DNA from: RPRB01 sp035519675
GTDB lineage: Bacteria; Myxococcota; Myxococcia; Myxococcales; Myxococcaceae
Direction of reading: 5' to 3'
DNA: 64,000 nucleotides
Assembly: GCA_035519675.1 (NCBI GenBank)
Contig: DATIWB010000002.1
Location: 1 to 64,000 of the forward strand
The notes beneath the pieces are model-generated. The model saw only the letters and a list, made by a program, of their open reading frames with translations. It searched no databases and had not been told where the DNA came from. Positions 14,675-23,175 of the stretch are shown here, piece by piece (the first letter of the stretch is position 1; each line of letters opens with the position of its first letter). Both the position numbers and the translations under genes were made by a program.

Positions 14675-15985
14675 GTGGCCGACAACCTCCGGATCAGCGG
14701 CACCGGCGACGAGGGAATCCTCGAGTTCGGGCGCGACCACTCGGAGAAGCTGCAGCAGCTCTCGCGCTCGGTGCTGTCCACGCTCTACATGCTGGTGCGC
14801 TCGGCGAAGATGTACGACCCGGACAACGCGGTGTTCGAGCGCCCGATGATGTCGCTCCAGGACAACCTGAACCTCATCATCTCCCGCGAGGGGCGCTTCG
14901 ACCTGGTGGGGATCAAGAGCTCGTTCTACGTCAACAACATGCTGGTGAAGGTCGAGCTCAACGCGGTGGAGAACATCCGCTACCTGCTGGAGGAGATGCG
15001 GGCCAAGGACGTGGGTGGCTTCACCCTGGCCAAGCCGGTGCAGATCGCCGAGCTGAAGAACTTCGTCTGGATCTTCGCCAAGGACGTGACCGAGACGCCC
15101 GACGACGACGGGCTGAGCAACCGGAAGCTGCTGGCGATCAAGATCGCCCGCTGGAGCAAGCTGCGGGAGAAGCTGGAGAAGGAGAAGCTCGACGACGAGG
15201 AGAAGGTGGACCGCAAGAAGTACGCGATCACCGTCTACGCCCGCGCGGTGTTCTTCATCTCCAAGTACCTGGATTCGGTCCGCAAGGGCACACCGATGAT
15301 GGCGGTACGGGCGCTGCGCATCGTCCAGGACCTGGTCGACATCTGCTACGACGCGAAGGTGCACTTCCTGGGCATGACCACCATGCGCCAGGAGTCCGAA
15401 TATTTGATCTTCCACCAGGTGAACACCTGCCTGCTCTCCATCGTGTTCGGGGTGGAGCTGGGGCTGACCAAGGCCCAGCTGCGGGACCTGGGCTTCATCG
15501 CGCTCTTCCACGACGCGGGGATGGCGACCATCCCCGACGAGCTGGCCGGCAAGCGCGGTGGGCTGACCGGGGAGGAGCGGGCCCTCATCGCCCGGGCGCC
15601 GCTGATCTCGGTGCGGAACGTGCTGATGGAGAAGGGCTTCACCCGGACGACCCTGCACCGGGTGGTGACCACGCTGGAGTACAAGAGCGACTTCGGCACC
15701 GCGGTGCGCGACGCCCGGGGGAACATCCAGATGATCATCCCCAAGTCCTCTCTGGGGCTCTACGCGAAGATCATCGCCATCACCGCCGGCTTCGACGCGC
15801 TGACCAGCAAGCGCCCCTTCCGTGACGCCTACGGCCCCGAGGTGGCGATGATGCTGATGTGGAGCGAGCTCCGCCACAAGTTCGACCCCGAGCTGCTGAA
15901 GGTCTTCATGCGGGTGCTGGCGATCCCCCCGGTGAAGGTGCTCTCCCGGCGGCAGCAGGGAGCGCTCTCAGTCACCGGGCTGTGA
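14675..15985 (+). CDS. Degenerate HD-GYP-like protein with the shared N-terminal module
   Basis: A 436-residue soluble protein. Residues 1-150 contain LYMLVRSAKMYDPDNAVFE and DLVGIKSSFYVNNMLVKVEL, a layout shared with the upstream HEAT protein. The C-terminal half resembles HD-GYP phosphodiesterases of cyclic-di-GMP (VNTCLLSIVFGVELGLTKAQ, ALFHDAGMATIPDEL), but the GYP loop and several metal ligands are absent, so hydrolysis is doubtful and a binding or scaffold role is likelier. GTG 14675 is chosen because GAGG in the inverted repeat sits 5 bases upstream and the reading frame before it lies inside the element. It converges on rluD, with a 14-base overlap. Confidence 0.75.
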   Translation: MADNLRISGTGDEGILEFGRDHSEKLQQLSRSVLSTLYMLVRSAKMYDPDNAVFERPMMSLQDNLNLIISREGRFDLVGIKSSFYVNNMLVKVELNAVENIRYLLEEMRAKDVGGFTLAKPVQIAELKNFVWIFAKDVTETPDDDGLSNRKLLAIKIARWSKLREKLEKEKLDDEEKVDRKKYAITVYARAVFFISKYLDSVRKGTPMMAVRALRIVQDLVDICYDAKVHFLGMTTMRQESEYLIFHQVNTCLLSIVFGVELGLTKAQLRDLGFIALFHDAGMATIPDELAGKRGGLTGEERALIARAPLISVRNVLMEKGFTRTTLHRVVTTLEYKSDFGTAVRDARGNIQMIIPKSSLGLYAKIIAITAGFDALTSKRPFRDAYGPEVAMMLMWSELRHKFDPELLKVFMRVLAIPPVKVLSRRQQGALSVTGL

Positions 15986-16988
15986 GCTCGTCGATCGCCC
16001 GGGCGAGGTCTCGAGGAACCTCGGCCTCGCACCGGACGGGCTTGCCGGTGCGGGGGTGGGGGAACGCCAGCCGCCAGGCGTGCAGGGCCTGGCGACCGAG
16101 CCGGGCCTGGACGGCCTTCACCCGCGCGTCGCCCCTCCGCGTGCCGCCGTAGAGTGGGTCCCCGAGCAAGGGATGGCCCAGCTCGGAGAGGTGGACGCGG
16201 ATCTGGTGGGTGCGGCCAGTCTCGAGGCCGACCTCGAGCAGCGCAGCGCCGTGGAGGAGTGCGCGGACGCGCCAGGTGGTGACCGCTGGCTTTCCGCTCC
16301 GGGCCTTGCCGGTGAAGCGCTTCCGGTCGCGGGGGTGCCGGGCGTGGAGCGTGGCGAGCCGGCCGGTGGCGGGCGGATGGCCATGCACGAGGGCGAGGTA
16401 GGTCTTCTCCACCGTGCGCTCCTGGAAGGCGCGCTGGAGGGCCTGGAGCGCAGCGTCGTTCTTCGCCACCACCAGGCAGCCGGAGGTCTCCTTGTCGAGG
16501 CGGTGCACGATGCCTGGCCGGAGCACGCCTCCGATGCCGGAGAGCCCCGGGACGTGGTGGAGCAGCGCATTCACCAGCGTCCCGCGCGCGTGCCCCGCGG
16601 CGGGATGGACGACGAGCCCGGCGGGCTTGTCGAGGACCAGGAGGTCGCGGTCCTGGTGGAGGATGGTGAGGGGGAGGTCCTCGGGCTGGGGGATGGCAGG
16701 CTGGGGAGGTGGGACGGCGACCTCCAGGCTCTCGCCCCCCTTGAGCCGGAGCGCCGGCCGGCCAAGGCGTCCGTCCACGAGCACGCGGCCGGCCTGGAGA
16801 AGACTCTGGACCCGCGACCGGCTGAGGTCGGGGAGGCTCGAGGCCACGGCCCGGTCGAGGCGCTCACCCCGGAGTGCCGGTCCGGCGGTGAAGCGATGGA
16901 GCACCCCGCCCGACCCGTGCCGCTGTGGCTCGCTGCTCACCTGTCCTGCCGGAGTGTCGCCGCCGGGCGCCGCGCGGCCCGCCGTCAC
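15972..16988 (-). CDS. rluD: RluD-type 23S rRNA pseudouridine synthase
   Basis: A 338-residue RluA/RluD-family enzyme that isomerises uridine in 23S rRNA. An N-terminal S4 RNA-binding domain (about residues 30-90, GERLDRAVASSLPDLSRSRV) is followed by the catalytic domain with HRLDKETSG, where Asp165 is the nucleophile, and GRTHQIRVHLSELGHPLLGD. GTG 16988 overlaps the stop of the 87-residue gene upstream (GTGA). It is the last gene of the slt-selA-minD operon and overlaps the converging HD gene by 14 bases. RluD and relatives cannot be told apart with certainty by sequence alone. Confidence 0.9.
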   Translation of the reverse strand: MTAGRAAPGGDTPAGQVSSEPQRHGSGGVLHRFTAGPALRGERLDRAVASSLPDLSRSRVQSLLQAGRVLVDGRLGRPALRLKGGESLEVAVPPPQPAIPQPEDLPLTILHQDRDLLVLDKPAGLVVHPAAGHARGTLVNALLHHVPGLSGIGGVLRPGIVHRLDKETSGCLVVAKNDAALQALQRAFQERTVEKTYLALVHGHPPATGRLATLHARHPRDRKRFTGKARSGKPAVTTWRVRALLHGAALLEVGLETGRTHQIRVHLSELGHPLLGDPLYGGTRRGDARVKAVQARLGRQALHAWRLAFPHPRTGKPVRCEAEVPRDLARAIDELTAR

Positions 16989-17248
16989 CAGATCTTGGAC
17001 CGCACGTGCGCCTTGCCGCGCACGATGATGTCCACCACCGCCCGGTCGAAGAAGTTGGTGGTGGTGTAGACCTCCTGGCTCACCCGGCTCCGGTACAGGT
17101 CCCTGCCCTCGTCGAGCTCCTCCTTGAGCACGTCGAAGAGGTTGTCCTGCTCGATGCCCTTGATGATCTTCTGCTCGTTGTAGAGCGAGATGTCTGAGGC
17201 AATGGCCCGGGCGAGCCGCAGCGCCTTGGTTCGCTCTTCGTCGGTCAT
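16985..17248 (-). CDS. Conserved 87-residue protein of unknown function
   Basis: A small, charged, soluble protein (MTDEERTKALRLARAIASDI to VVDIIVRGKAHVRSKIW) with two likely helices and a Tyr-rich centre (LYRSRVSQEVYTTTNFF). I do not assign a known family. It is real by context: it lies 3 bases from the gene before it and overlaps rluD by 4 bases, in the minD - J-like/HTH - rluD run. The acidic helix DNLFDVLKEELDEGRDLY and the basic C-terminus could bind a partner or RNA, but nothing proves it. Confidence 0.75.
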   Translation of the reverse strand: MTDEERTKALRLARAIASDISLYNEQKIIKGIEQDNLFDVLKEELDEGRDLYRSRVSQEVYTTTNFFDRAVVDIIVRGKAHVRSKIW

Positions 17249-17251
17249 CGG

Positions 17252-18334
17252 TCAGTCCCTCCCAGGGCCCACGGCGCCGCGCGCGGGCGAACGCTGCGCG
17301 GCGAGGAGATAGGTCTTGCTCACCCGCGCCGGATCCAGCCGGAGCTCGCGGGCCAGGTTCACCAGGATGCCCCGGAGGTACACGGTGGCCGGGAGCCGGT
17401 CATACCGGTCGGCCTCCACGTTCTCCAGATGAATGCGGGTGATGCGCGTGCGCTCGGCGACCTGCTGGAGCGACAGGCCGTGGGACTCCCGGACCCGGCG
17501 CAGCAGCTCGCCGTTGAACTCGGCATCCGAGGCGATGTCCAGCTTGCGCCTGCTCTCGCCCGCTCGGGTCGGCAGCTCGGGGGCGGCGGCCGGCGGGGGC
17601 GACGCGGGGGCGGGTGGCGGCTCCTCGGGCGCGACGGCGACCGGCGGGGGCGACGCGGCCCGGGGGGCGGGCTTGAGCCGCAGCCCGAGCGCGGGAGGGA
17701 GCGTGGTGCGCTCGGGTGGAGCGCCGCCGTCGGTCGACATTCCCTCCCCGCCGGACTCGGGCGCGACCTCGCGCCCGGACGTGTCCGCCGTCTGCTGTGG
17801 CGCGGGGACGGCCGCCGCCCAGTCTCCGCTCAGCAGTGGCGCAGGCTTCTCCGGCTCCGGCGCCGCCTCCGGAGGAGCCTCCGGCGATGGCAGCTCGGCG
17901 GTCCGGCCGAACGGGCCCGGCCCCTCGGAGACGTCGAGCGCCAGCGCCTGCTGCCTCGGTGGCGGCTCCTCCTCGCCCCCCGGCTCCTCGTCCATGTCCA
18001 GATCCGCGGCGCGGGCGTGCGGACCGGGCTCGACGGGCGGCAGCGGGGTCTCGTCCTCCTCGTCGTCCTCGGCCCAGAGCGTCGCCGGGCCGATGCGTCC
18101 GATGGACCGGTCGTAGCTGGCCCGCCGGGCGGGGTCGAGCAGCACCGTCGCCGCCTCGTCCAGCCTCGCCCGGAGCTCCTCGAGCTGGTCCTCGTCGACC
18201 AGCGCGTAGACCGCCAGGGACTCCTGCCCGTAGGTCTCCCGGGCCCGCTCCACCGCCGCCCGCAGCTCGTCGAGCGAGGAGGCGGGGTCCACCTCCAGCA
18301 CGTCGTACAGCGTCGGCTCCTCGGTGGCGGTCAT
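17252..18334 (-). CDS. J-like domain fused to a RodZ-type helix-turn-helix
   Basis: A 360-residue protein. Residues 5-75 look like a DnaJ J-domain (LYDVLEVDPASSLDELRAAV, then LDPARRASYDRSIG) but lack the HPD tripeptide needed to stimulate DnaK. Residues 80-275 are a long Pro/Ala/Glu-rich, probably disordered linker. Residues 285-350 form a Cro-like HTH of the RodZ/HTH_25 type (LLRRVRESHGLSLQQVAERT, RITRIHLENVEADRYDRLPA). There is no membrane helix, unlike RodZ. ATG 18334 overlaps the minD stop (ATGA). Coupling to MinD suggests a role in positioning or cell polarity; this is an inference. Confidence 0.8.
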   Translation of the reverse strand: MTATEEPTLYDVLEVDPASSLDELRAAVERARETYGQESLAVYALVDEDQLEELRARLDEAATVLLDPARRASYDRSIGRIGPATLWAEDDEEDETPLPPVEPGPHARAADLDMDEEPGGEEEPPPRQQALALDVSEGPGPFGRTAELPSPEAPPEAAPEPEKPAPLLSGDWAAAVPAPQQTADTSGREVAPESGGEGMSTDGGAPPERTTLPPALGLRLKPAPRAASPPPVAVAPEEPPPAPASPPPAAAPELPTRAGESRRKLDIASDAEFNGELLRRVRESHGLSLQQVAERTRITRIHLENVEADRYDRLPATVYLRGILVNLARELRLDPARVSKTYLLAAQRSPARGAVGPGRD

Positions 18335-19320
18335 CGCCCGGCCGACCTCGGACGATCGAGCGCAGCCAGCGCCTCGGCCACCGTCACCAGATCTTCCGCC
18401 GCCGCCGAGGTGGCCGCGTCCACCAGGAGCGGCCGGCGCTTCCGCACCGTCTGCCAGGCCGCGTCGTCGTAGGCGATCGCCCCCAGGTAGTCCATGTCCA
18501 GGCCGAAGAACTTCTTCCACGCCGCAACCACCGCGCGCCCCACGCTCTGGTCCGCCCCCGAACGGACCTGGTTCACCACCAGCTTCACCCGGAAGTCGCG
18601 CAGCGAGCGCTCCAGCTGGGCGGCCGCGTCCGGATGGGTCTCGGCCACCGCCTTGACCACCTCGGCCGGGGTCCGCATCGCGCTGCCCTGGCTGCCCAGC
18701 GCGGCCTCGGCCAGGTGCGCCACCCCCAGCGCCTGCGCGGTCTGCTGCAGCCGCCGGAAGAGCGCCGCCTTCAGGAAGCGGTAGGCGTTCTCCACCGAGG
18801 TCGGCTCGGGCAGGAGCACCAGCACGCCGTGGTCAGCGAGGAGGAAGAAGTCGATGGTGTGGAGCGAGGTGCCGGCGCCGAGGTCCAGCACCAGGTAGTC
18901 GGTGTCCAGCGTCTGCAGCTGCTCCACCAGGCGAGCCCGGGCCTGCGCCCGCGGATTCGCCGCATCGAGCGCGTCCATGGCGCCCGAGACGAGGCTCAGG
19001 TTGTCGATGCCCGTCGGTGACGCCAGGGACTCGATGCGGGTGCCCTTGGTCACCACGTCGGAGAGGGTGCCCTGGGGCTGGCTGATGCCGAGACAGGTGT
19101 GGAGGTTCGCGCCGCCGAGGTCGACGTCGACCAGCATGACCCGATATCCGGCGCGAGCCAGGGCGATGCCCAGGTTGGCCGAGACCAGCGACTTGCCGAT
19201 GCCACCCTTGCCACCGCCCACGGCCACGATGCGCCGCGCCCGACGGCCCCCGGGTAGCTCGTCGGGGCGTGGCCTCTGACGGGCCAGCTCCACCACGTTG
19301 TTGAGGCCGTAGCGCTTCAC
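18331..19320 (-). CDS. MinD/ParA (FlhG-like) ATPase
   Basis: A 329-residue deviant-Walker ATPase. Residues 30-50 read IVAVGGGKGGIGKSLVSANL, followed by MLVDVDLGGANLHTCLG and a Walker B-like YLVLDLGAGTS. These are the features of MinD/FlhG proteins that dimerise on ATP and organise positions of pili, flagella, divisome or other machines. The C-terminal part (SVENAYRFLKAALFRRL) is typical of the myxobacterial branch of the family. I see no clear membrane-targeting amphipathic tail. It follows selA after 44 bases and is translationally coupled to the J-like/HTH gene. Confidence 0.9.
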   Translation of the reverse strand: MKRYGLNNVVELARQRPRPDELPGGRRARRIVAVGGGKGGIGKSLVSANLGIALARAGYRVMLVDVDLGGANLHTCLGISQPQGTLSDVVTKGTRIESLASPTGIDNLSLVSGAMDALDAANPRAQARARLVEQLQTLDTDYLVLDLGAGTSLHTIDFFLLADHGVLVLLPEPTSVENAYRFLKAALFRRLQQTAQALGVAHLAEAALGSQGSAMRTPAEVVKAVAETHPDAAAQLERSLRDFRVKLVVNQVRSGADQSVGRAVVAAWKKFFGLDMDYLGAIAYDDAAWQTVRKRRPLLVDAATSAAAEDLVTVAEALAALDRPRSAGR

Positions 19321-19364
19321 GTTCGGCGTCGTCGCCGGCCGGGGATTCTAGTGGGGAGTCCGAC

Positions 19365-20756
19365 CTACACGCCAGGAAGCGGCGCGCACGCCGCAGCCAC
19401 CGCCGCTGCGACCGGTCCGACGTCCGGGTCATCGATGCACCGGACGTCCAGGACCAGACGTCCGTCCTCGATGCGCCCCAGCACCGAGGGCTCCCCGGTG
19501 CGCAACCGGGCGGCGAGCGCCTCGGCCTCGCCCTCGACCACGCAGGCCCAGGACAGCGGGCGGGCCAGGGGCAGCGTCCCTCCTCCCACCTGTCCCTCCA
19601 CGTGGACCACCCGGGCGCTCACCCCGGCGTCGGACAGGCGCTGGCGGAGCGCCTCGGCGCGGGCGCGGAGCACGGGCTCGGGGGCGAGCGCCAGCGCACG
19701 GGCGGGAATCTGGTCCCCGCGGCCGTCCTGGACCATCCGAAGGGTGGCCTCGAGGGCCGCGACGGTGAGCTTGTCCACCCGGAGCGCCCGGGCCAGCGGG
19801 TGCGCCCGGAGCCGCGAGATCCAGAACGCCCGGCCGACGACGATGCCCGCCTGCGGCCCGCCGAGCAGCTTGTCGCCGGAGAAGGCGACGAGATCTGCCC
19901 CGGCCTCGATGTGGCCCCGCATCGTCGGCTCACTCGCCGCCCCCGGCAGGTCGAGCGGGGTGAGGAGCCCGCTGCCGGCGTCGACGAAGAGCGGCACGCC
20001 GCGCGGCTGGCACAGCCGGGCCAGCTCCTCCACCGAGGCTTCCTCGGTGAAGCCCACCAGCGCGAAGTTGGAGCGGTGCACCTTGGTCACCAGGGCGGTG
20101 GCCGGGGAGAGGGCCCGCTCGTAGTCGGCCCGCCGGGTGCGGTTGGTGGTGCCGACCTCGACCAGGGTGGCGTGCGACTGGCGCATCACGTCGGGGATGC
20201 GGAACCCGCCGCCGATCTCCACCAGCTCGCCGCGGGAGACCACCACCTCCCGCCCCTCGGCGAGCGCGGTGAGGACCAGGAGCGTCGCCGCCGCGCAGTT
20301 GTTGACCACGATGGCGTCCTCGGCCCCGGTCAGGGCGCGAAGCGACTCGAGCAGCGGGGCGAAGCGCGACCCCCGCTCGCCGGTCTCGAGGTCCAGCTCG
20401 AGGTTGGAGTAGCCGAGGGCCACGGCGTCCACCCTGGCCAGCGCCTCCGGCGCGAGCGGCGCCCGGCCGAGGTTGGTGTGGAGCACCACGCCGGTGGCGT
20501 TGAGCACCCGGCGGAGCCCCGGCGTGCCGAGCGCGACCAGCGCGGGCCCGAGCGCATCGGACGAGAAGCTCGCCGCCTCGCCCTGGAGGATGCGGGAGCG
20601 CAGCACCCCCAGCACCCGGCGGATGGCCTCCACCACCCGAGGACGGGGGTGAATCTGCAGCGCCGCCCGCCCAGCCTCGGAGACCAGCACCGCCTCCACC
20701 GAGGGCAGCGCCCGAAGTCGCTCGCGGGTCGCCGCGCTCAGTCCGCCGTCGCTCAT
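19365..20756 (-). CDS. selA: L-seryl-tRNA(Sec) selenium transferase
   Basis: A 463-residue PLP enzyme, the same length as E. coli SelA. It converts Ser-tRNA(Sec) to Sec-tRNA(Sec) with selenophosphate in selenoprotein synthesis. The motif FSGDKLLGGPQAGIVVG holds the PLP lysine at residue 296 (295 in E. coli); LNATGVVLHTNLGRAPLA and VVNNCAAATLLVLTAL are other family signatures. The start ATG overlaps the slt stop by 4 bases. The presence of selA implies that some UGA codons in this genome encode selenocysteine; selB, selC and selD are not in the window. Confidence 0.96.
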   Translation of the reverse strand: MSDGGLSAATRERLRALPSVEAVLVSEAGRAALQIHPRPRVVEAIRRVLGVLRSRILQGEAASFSSDALGPALVALGTPGLRRVLNATGVVLHTNLGRAPLAPEALARVDAVALGYSNLELDLETGERGSRFAPLLESLRALTGAEDAIVVNNCAAATLLVLTALAEGREVVVSRGELVEIGGGFRIPDVMRQSHATLVEVGTTNRTRRADYERALSPATALVTKVHRSNFALVGFTEEASVEELARLCQPRGVPLFVDAGSGLLTPLDLPGAASEPTMRGHIEAGADLVAFSGDKLLGGPQAGIVVGRAFWISRLRAHPLARALRVDKLTVAALEATLRMVQDGRGDQIPARALALAPEPVLRARAEALRQRLSDAGVSARVVHVEGQVGGGTLPLARPLSWACVVEGEAEALAARLRTGEPSVLGRIEDGRLVLDVRCIDDPDVGPVAAAVAAACAPLPGV

Positions 20757-23134
20757 CGGTCGCGCTCCGCCCGGGGCGCGGCGGGCGCGGTGGTCTTCAC
20801 CACTCCGGGGAGGGGCCGCCCGCCGAGGAGCCGGTAGGTGTTCCAGCTGCGGAGCACCCGCTTGACGTAACCGCGGGTCTCGGCGAGCGGAATCTCCTCC
20901 ACCCAGCGGTCGAGCTCGGTCTCCGGCCGGGCCGCCCTCCAGCGGTTCACCGCGCCTTCCCCGGCGTTGTAGCTCGCCAGTGCCAGGGCCACGTTCCCCT
21001 CGAAGCGCTGCAGCAGGCGGCCGAGGTACGCCGCACCGAGCTGGATGTTGGTGGAGGGGTTCTGGAGCTGCTCGGCGTTCGGCGCCCGGATGCGCAGGGT
21101 CTTCGCCATCTCCCGCGCGGTGGGGAGCATCAGCTGGGTGAGCCCCACTGCCCCGGCCCAGGAGAGGGCGTGGGGGTCGAGCGCGCTCTCCTCGCGCATC
21201 AGCGCCTGAAGCAGCTCGGGCTCCACCGGCGAGCCACGGGTGTAGCGGACCACCAGGTCGCGGAAGGCGTCGGGGTAGGCGATGGACCAGAGGTCCCGCG
21301 AGCCGGGGGCAACCGGACCGCTCAGGTCCCGCCGGAGCGCCAGCCGCGCCACCCCGTGGGCGGAGCGGACATCGCCGGTGCGGGCGAGGGCCTCCACCAG
21401 CAGGCGCTGGGCCTCGGGCGGCTGGCCGGAGCGGCGGGCGGCGAGCAGCTCGGACGAGGCGGCGTCGTTGAAGCCCAAGCGCAGCAGCGCCGCCCCGGCG
21501 AGGAAGTGCGGGTCCTCCAGCAGCGTGCCGGCGTCGAACGCGGTGGGGGTCGCCGCCACCGGCAACGCCGCCAGCTGGGTGGCCACCCGTGCCGCCCGCA
21601 CCGGGTCGCGCTCCGCCAGCCGCTCGCGGGCCAGCAGCCCGTAGTAGGTGCCGGGGTGCTCGAGCGCCAGCGCCTCCCAGAGCACGAGCGCCTGGTCGAG
21701 CTGCTTGCCCCGGTCCAGCACCCGCGCGCGCCAGTACCGCGCCCGCTCGACGTCGTAGCTCTCCTCGGCCCCTCCGCGCGCCTTCTCCAGCGCGGCCAGC
21801 GCAGCGAGCGCTCCGGGCTCGTCGCCCGCCTGGTGGCGCAGCCAGAACGCCTTGAACAGCGCCTCCCCGAGCTGGTCTCCCTCGGGATAGCGCTCGGCGA
21901 TTCGCTCCAGCCGGGAGAGCGCGCCTTGCGTGTCGGCGTCCTGAGCCAGGAGATCGGCGGCCACGTAGAGCGCGTCGTCGGCCAGCGGGTTCTCCGGGAA
22001 TTCCTTCGCCAGCGCGTCGAAGGTCTTCACCGCCGTCGCCGGGGCGACCACCGCCTGCGAGGTGCCGAGCAGGTACAGTGCGCGGACGCGGAGGTCCGGG
22101 TCGGTGCAGGCGCGGGCCACCGGGGCGAGTGCCTCCTGCGCCTCGGAGTGGCGCCGCTCCTTGCGCAGCGCTCGGCCCTCGACCAGGCGCGCGCGGCAGG
22201 CGAGCGGATCCGGAACCTTGAGCCTGGAAAGCACCGGCCGCAGCACCTCGAGGCCCTGGCGGTTCCGGTGCAGCTCCACCAGCGCCTCGGCGCGCGCCAC
22301 CACCGCCGGCACGCCGAGTGCGGACTTTCCCAGGCGGCGCTCCGCCTGGGCGGCGAGCGGCGAGCGGGGGTGGCCACTCCACAGGGCGATCAGCGCCAGG
22401 CGCTCGGCCTCGGTGTCCCGCCTTGTCCGGGCGAGGTCGGCCTGCGTCACCAGCGCCTCGGCGGCCACGTCTCGCCCCCAGAGAGGGGAGGAGCCCCGGG
22501 CGAGCGGCTCGAGCACCTCGGCGGCGAGGGAGAGCTCACCCTGCCGCCGGAGCAGGCGGGCCAGGCCGAAGCGAGCGTCGGGGTACACGCGGGAGGTGGG
22601 CGGGACGACGGCGAAGAGACGCCTGGCGGCGGCGAGATCGCCCAGCTCCTCGTGGGCGAGCGCTGCCTGGAGGCGGCACCGGTCGGCGATGGCGGGCAAC
22701 TCAGCGGCGAGCGCCTCCAGCTCCGCGGCAGGGGCCGCGGCCGGCCGCACCCGGAGCTGGGCCAGAGCGCGGAGGTACCTGACCTCGGGCGTGGCCTTCG
22801 CCTTCGCCAGCAGCTGCACCGTGCGCTCGTAGCGGCCGGCCTCGAACTCGGCGCGCGGAAGGGCCAGCTCGCCGGTGAACACCGGGTCGAGCGTCCGGGC
22901 GTCGACCCGGGCGCCGGCGGACGCCGCGGCAATCACCGGCGTCGGTCCGGACGGGAAGGCGGGATTCCAGACCTCGGCCACGTCGTCCGGGACCAGCCCC
23001 TGCTCCACGTCGGGTGCGGGGTCGGTGGGGGCGGCCGGCGAGGTGTCCGGGGGTGCGGCGAGGAGTAGGGCGACGAGCGGGAGGAGCACGGCGGGGCGGG
23101 CGAGCCCCCGGAGTGTGAAGGGTCCGTCCACCGG
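20753..23134 (-). CDS. Slt70-like soluble lytic transglycosylase
   Basis: A roughly 793-residue exported enzyme that would cleave peptidoglycan strands. A signal-like segment (LRGLARPAVLLPLVALLLAA) is followed by a long superhelical region of TPR-like helical pairs (about residues 70-600) and a C-terminal SLT domain with LMREESALDPHALSWAGAVG (catalytic Glu in REES), LTQLMLPTAREMAK and LASYNAGEGAVNRWR. This is the Slt70 architecture. The start is uncertain: GTG 23134 gives a compact signal peptide, TTG 23170 would add twelve residues; neither has a good ribosome site. The stop overlaps selA, and it diverges from the kinase gene. Confidence 0.88.
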   Translation of the reverse strand, partial: PVDGPFTLRGLARPAVLLPLVALLLAAPPDTSPAAPTDPAPDVEQGLVPDDVAEVWNPAFPSGPTPVIAAASAGARVDARTLDPVFTGELALPRAEFEAGRYERTVQLLAKAKATPEVRYLRALAQLRVRPAAAPAAELEALAAELPAIADRCRLQAALAHEELGDLAAARRLFAVVPPTSRVYPDARFGLARLLRRQGELSLAAEVLEPLARGSSPLWGRDVAAEALVTQADLARTRRDTEAERLALIALWSGHPRSPLAAQAERRLGKSALGVPAVVARAEALVELHRNRQGLEVLRPVLSRLKVPDPLACRARLVEGRALRKERRHSEAQEALAPVARACTDPDLRVRALYLLGTSQAVVAPATAVKTFDALAKEFPENPLADDALYVAADLLAQDADTQGALSRLERIAERYPEGDQLGEALFKAFWLRHQAGDEPGALAALAALEKARGGAEESYDVERARYWRARVLDRGKQLDQALVLWEALALEHPGTYYGLLARERLAERDPVRAARVATQLAALPVAATPTAFDAGTLLEDPHFLAGAALLRLGFNDAASSELLAARRSGQPPEAQRLLVEALARTGDVRSAHGVARLALRRDLSGPVAPGSRDLWSIAYPDAFRDLVVRYTRGSPVEPELLQALMREESALDPHALSWAGAVGLTQLMLPTAREMAKTLRIRAPNAEQLQNPSTNIQLGAAYLGRLLQRFEGNVALALASYNAGEGAVNRWRAARPETELDRWVEEIPLAETRGYVKRVLRSWNTYRLLGGRPLPGVVKTTAPAAPRAERDR

Positions 23135-23175
23135 GCGCAACCATTGGGGATTAGACTTGGCGTCCAGCAAGCCCG

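Noticed and set aside
19320..19364. CTAGTGGGGAG between minD and selA as a third copy of the inverted-repeat element
   Set aside because: Only about seven bases match, with no second inverted end and no internal similarity.
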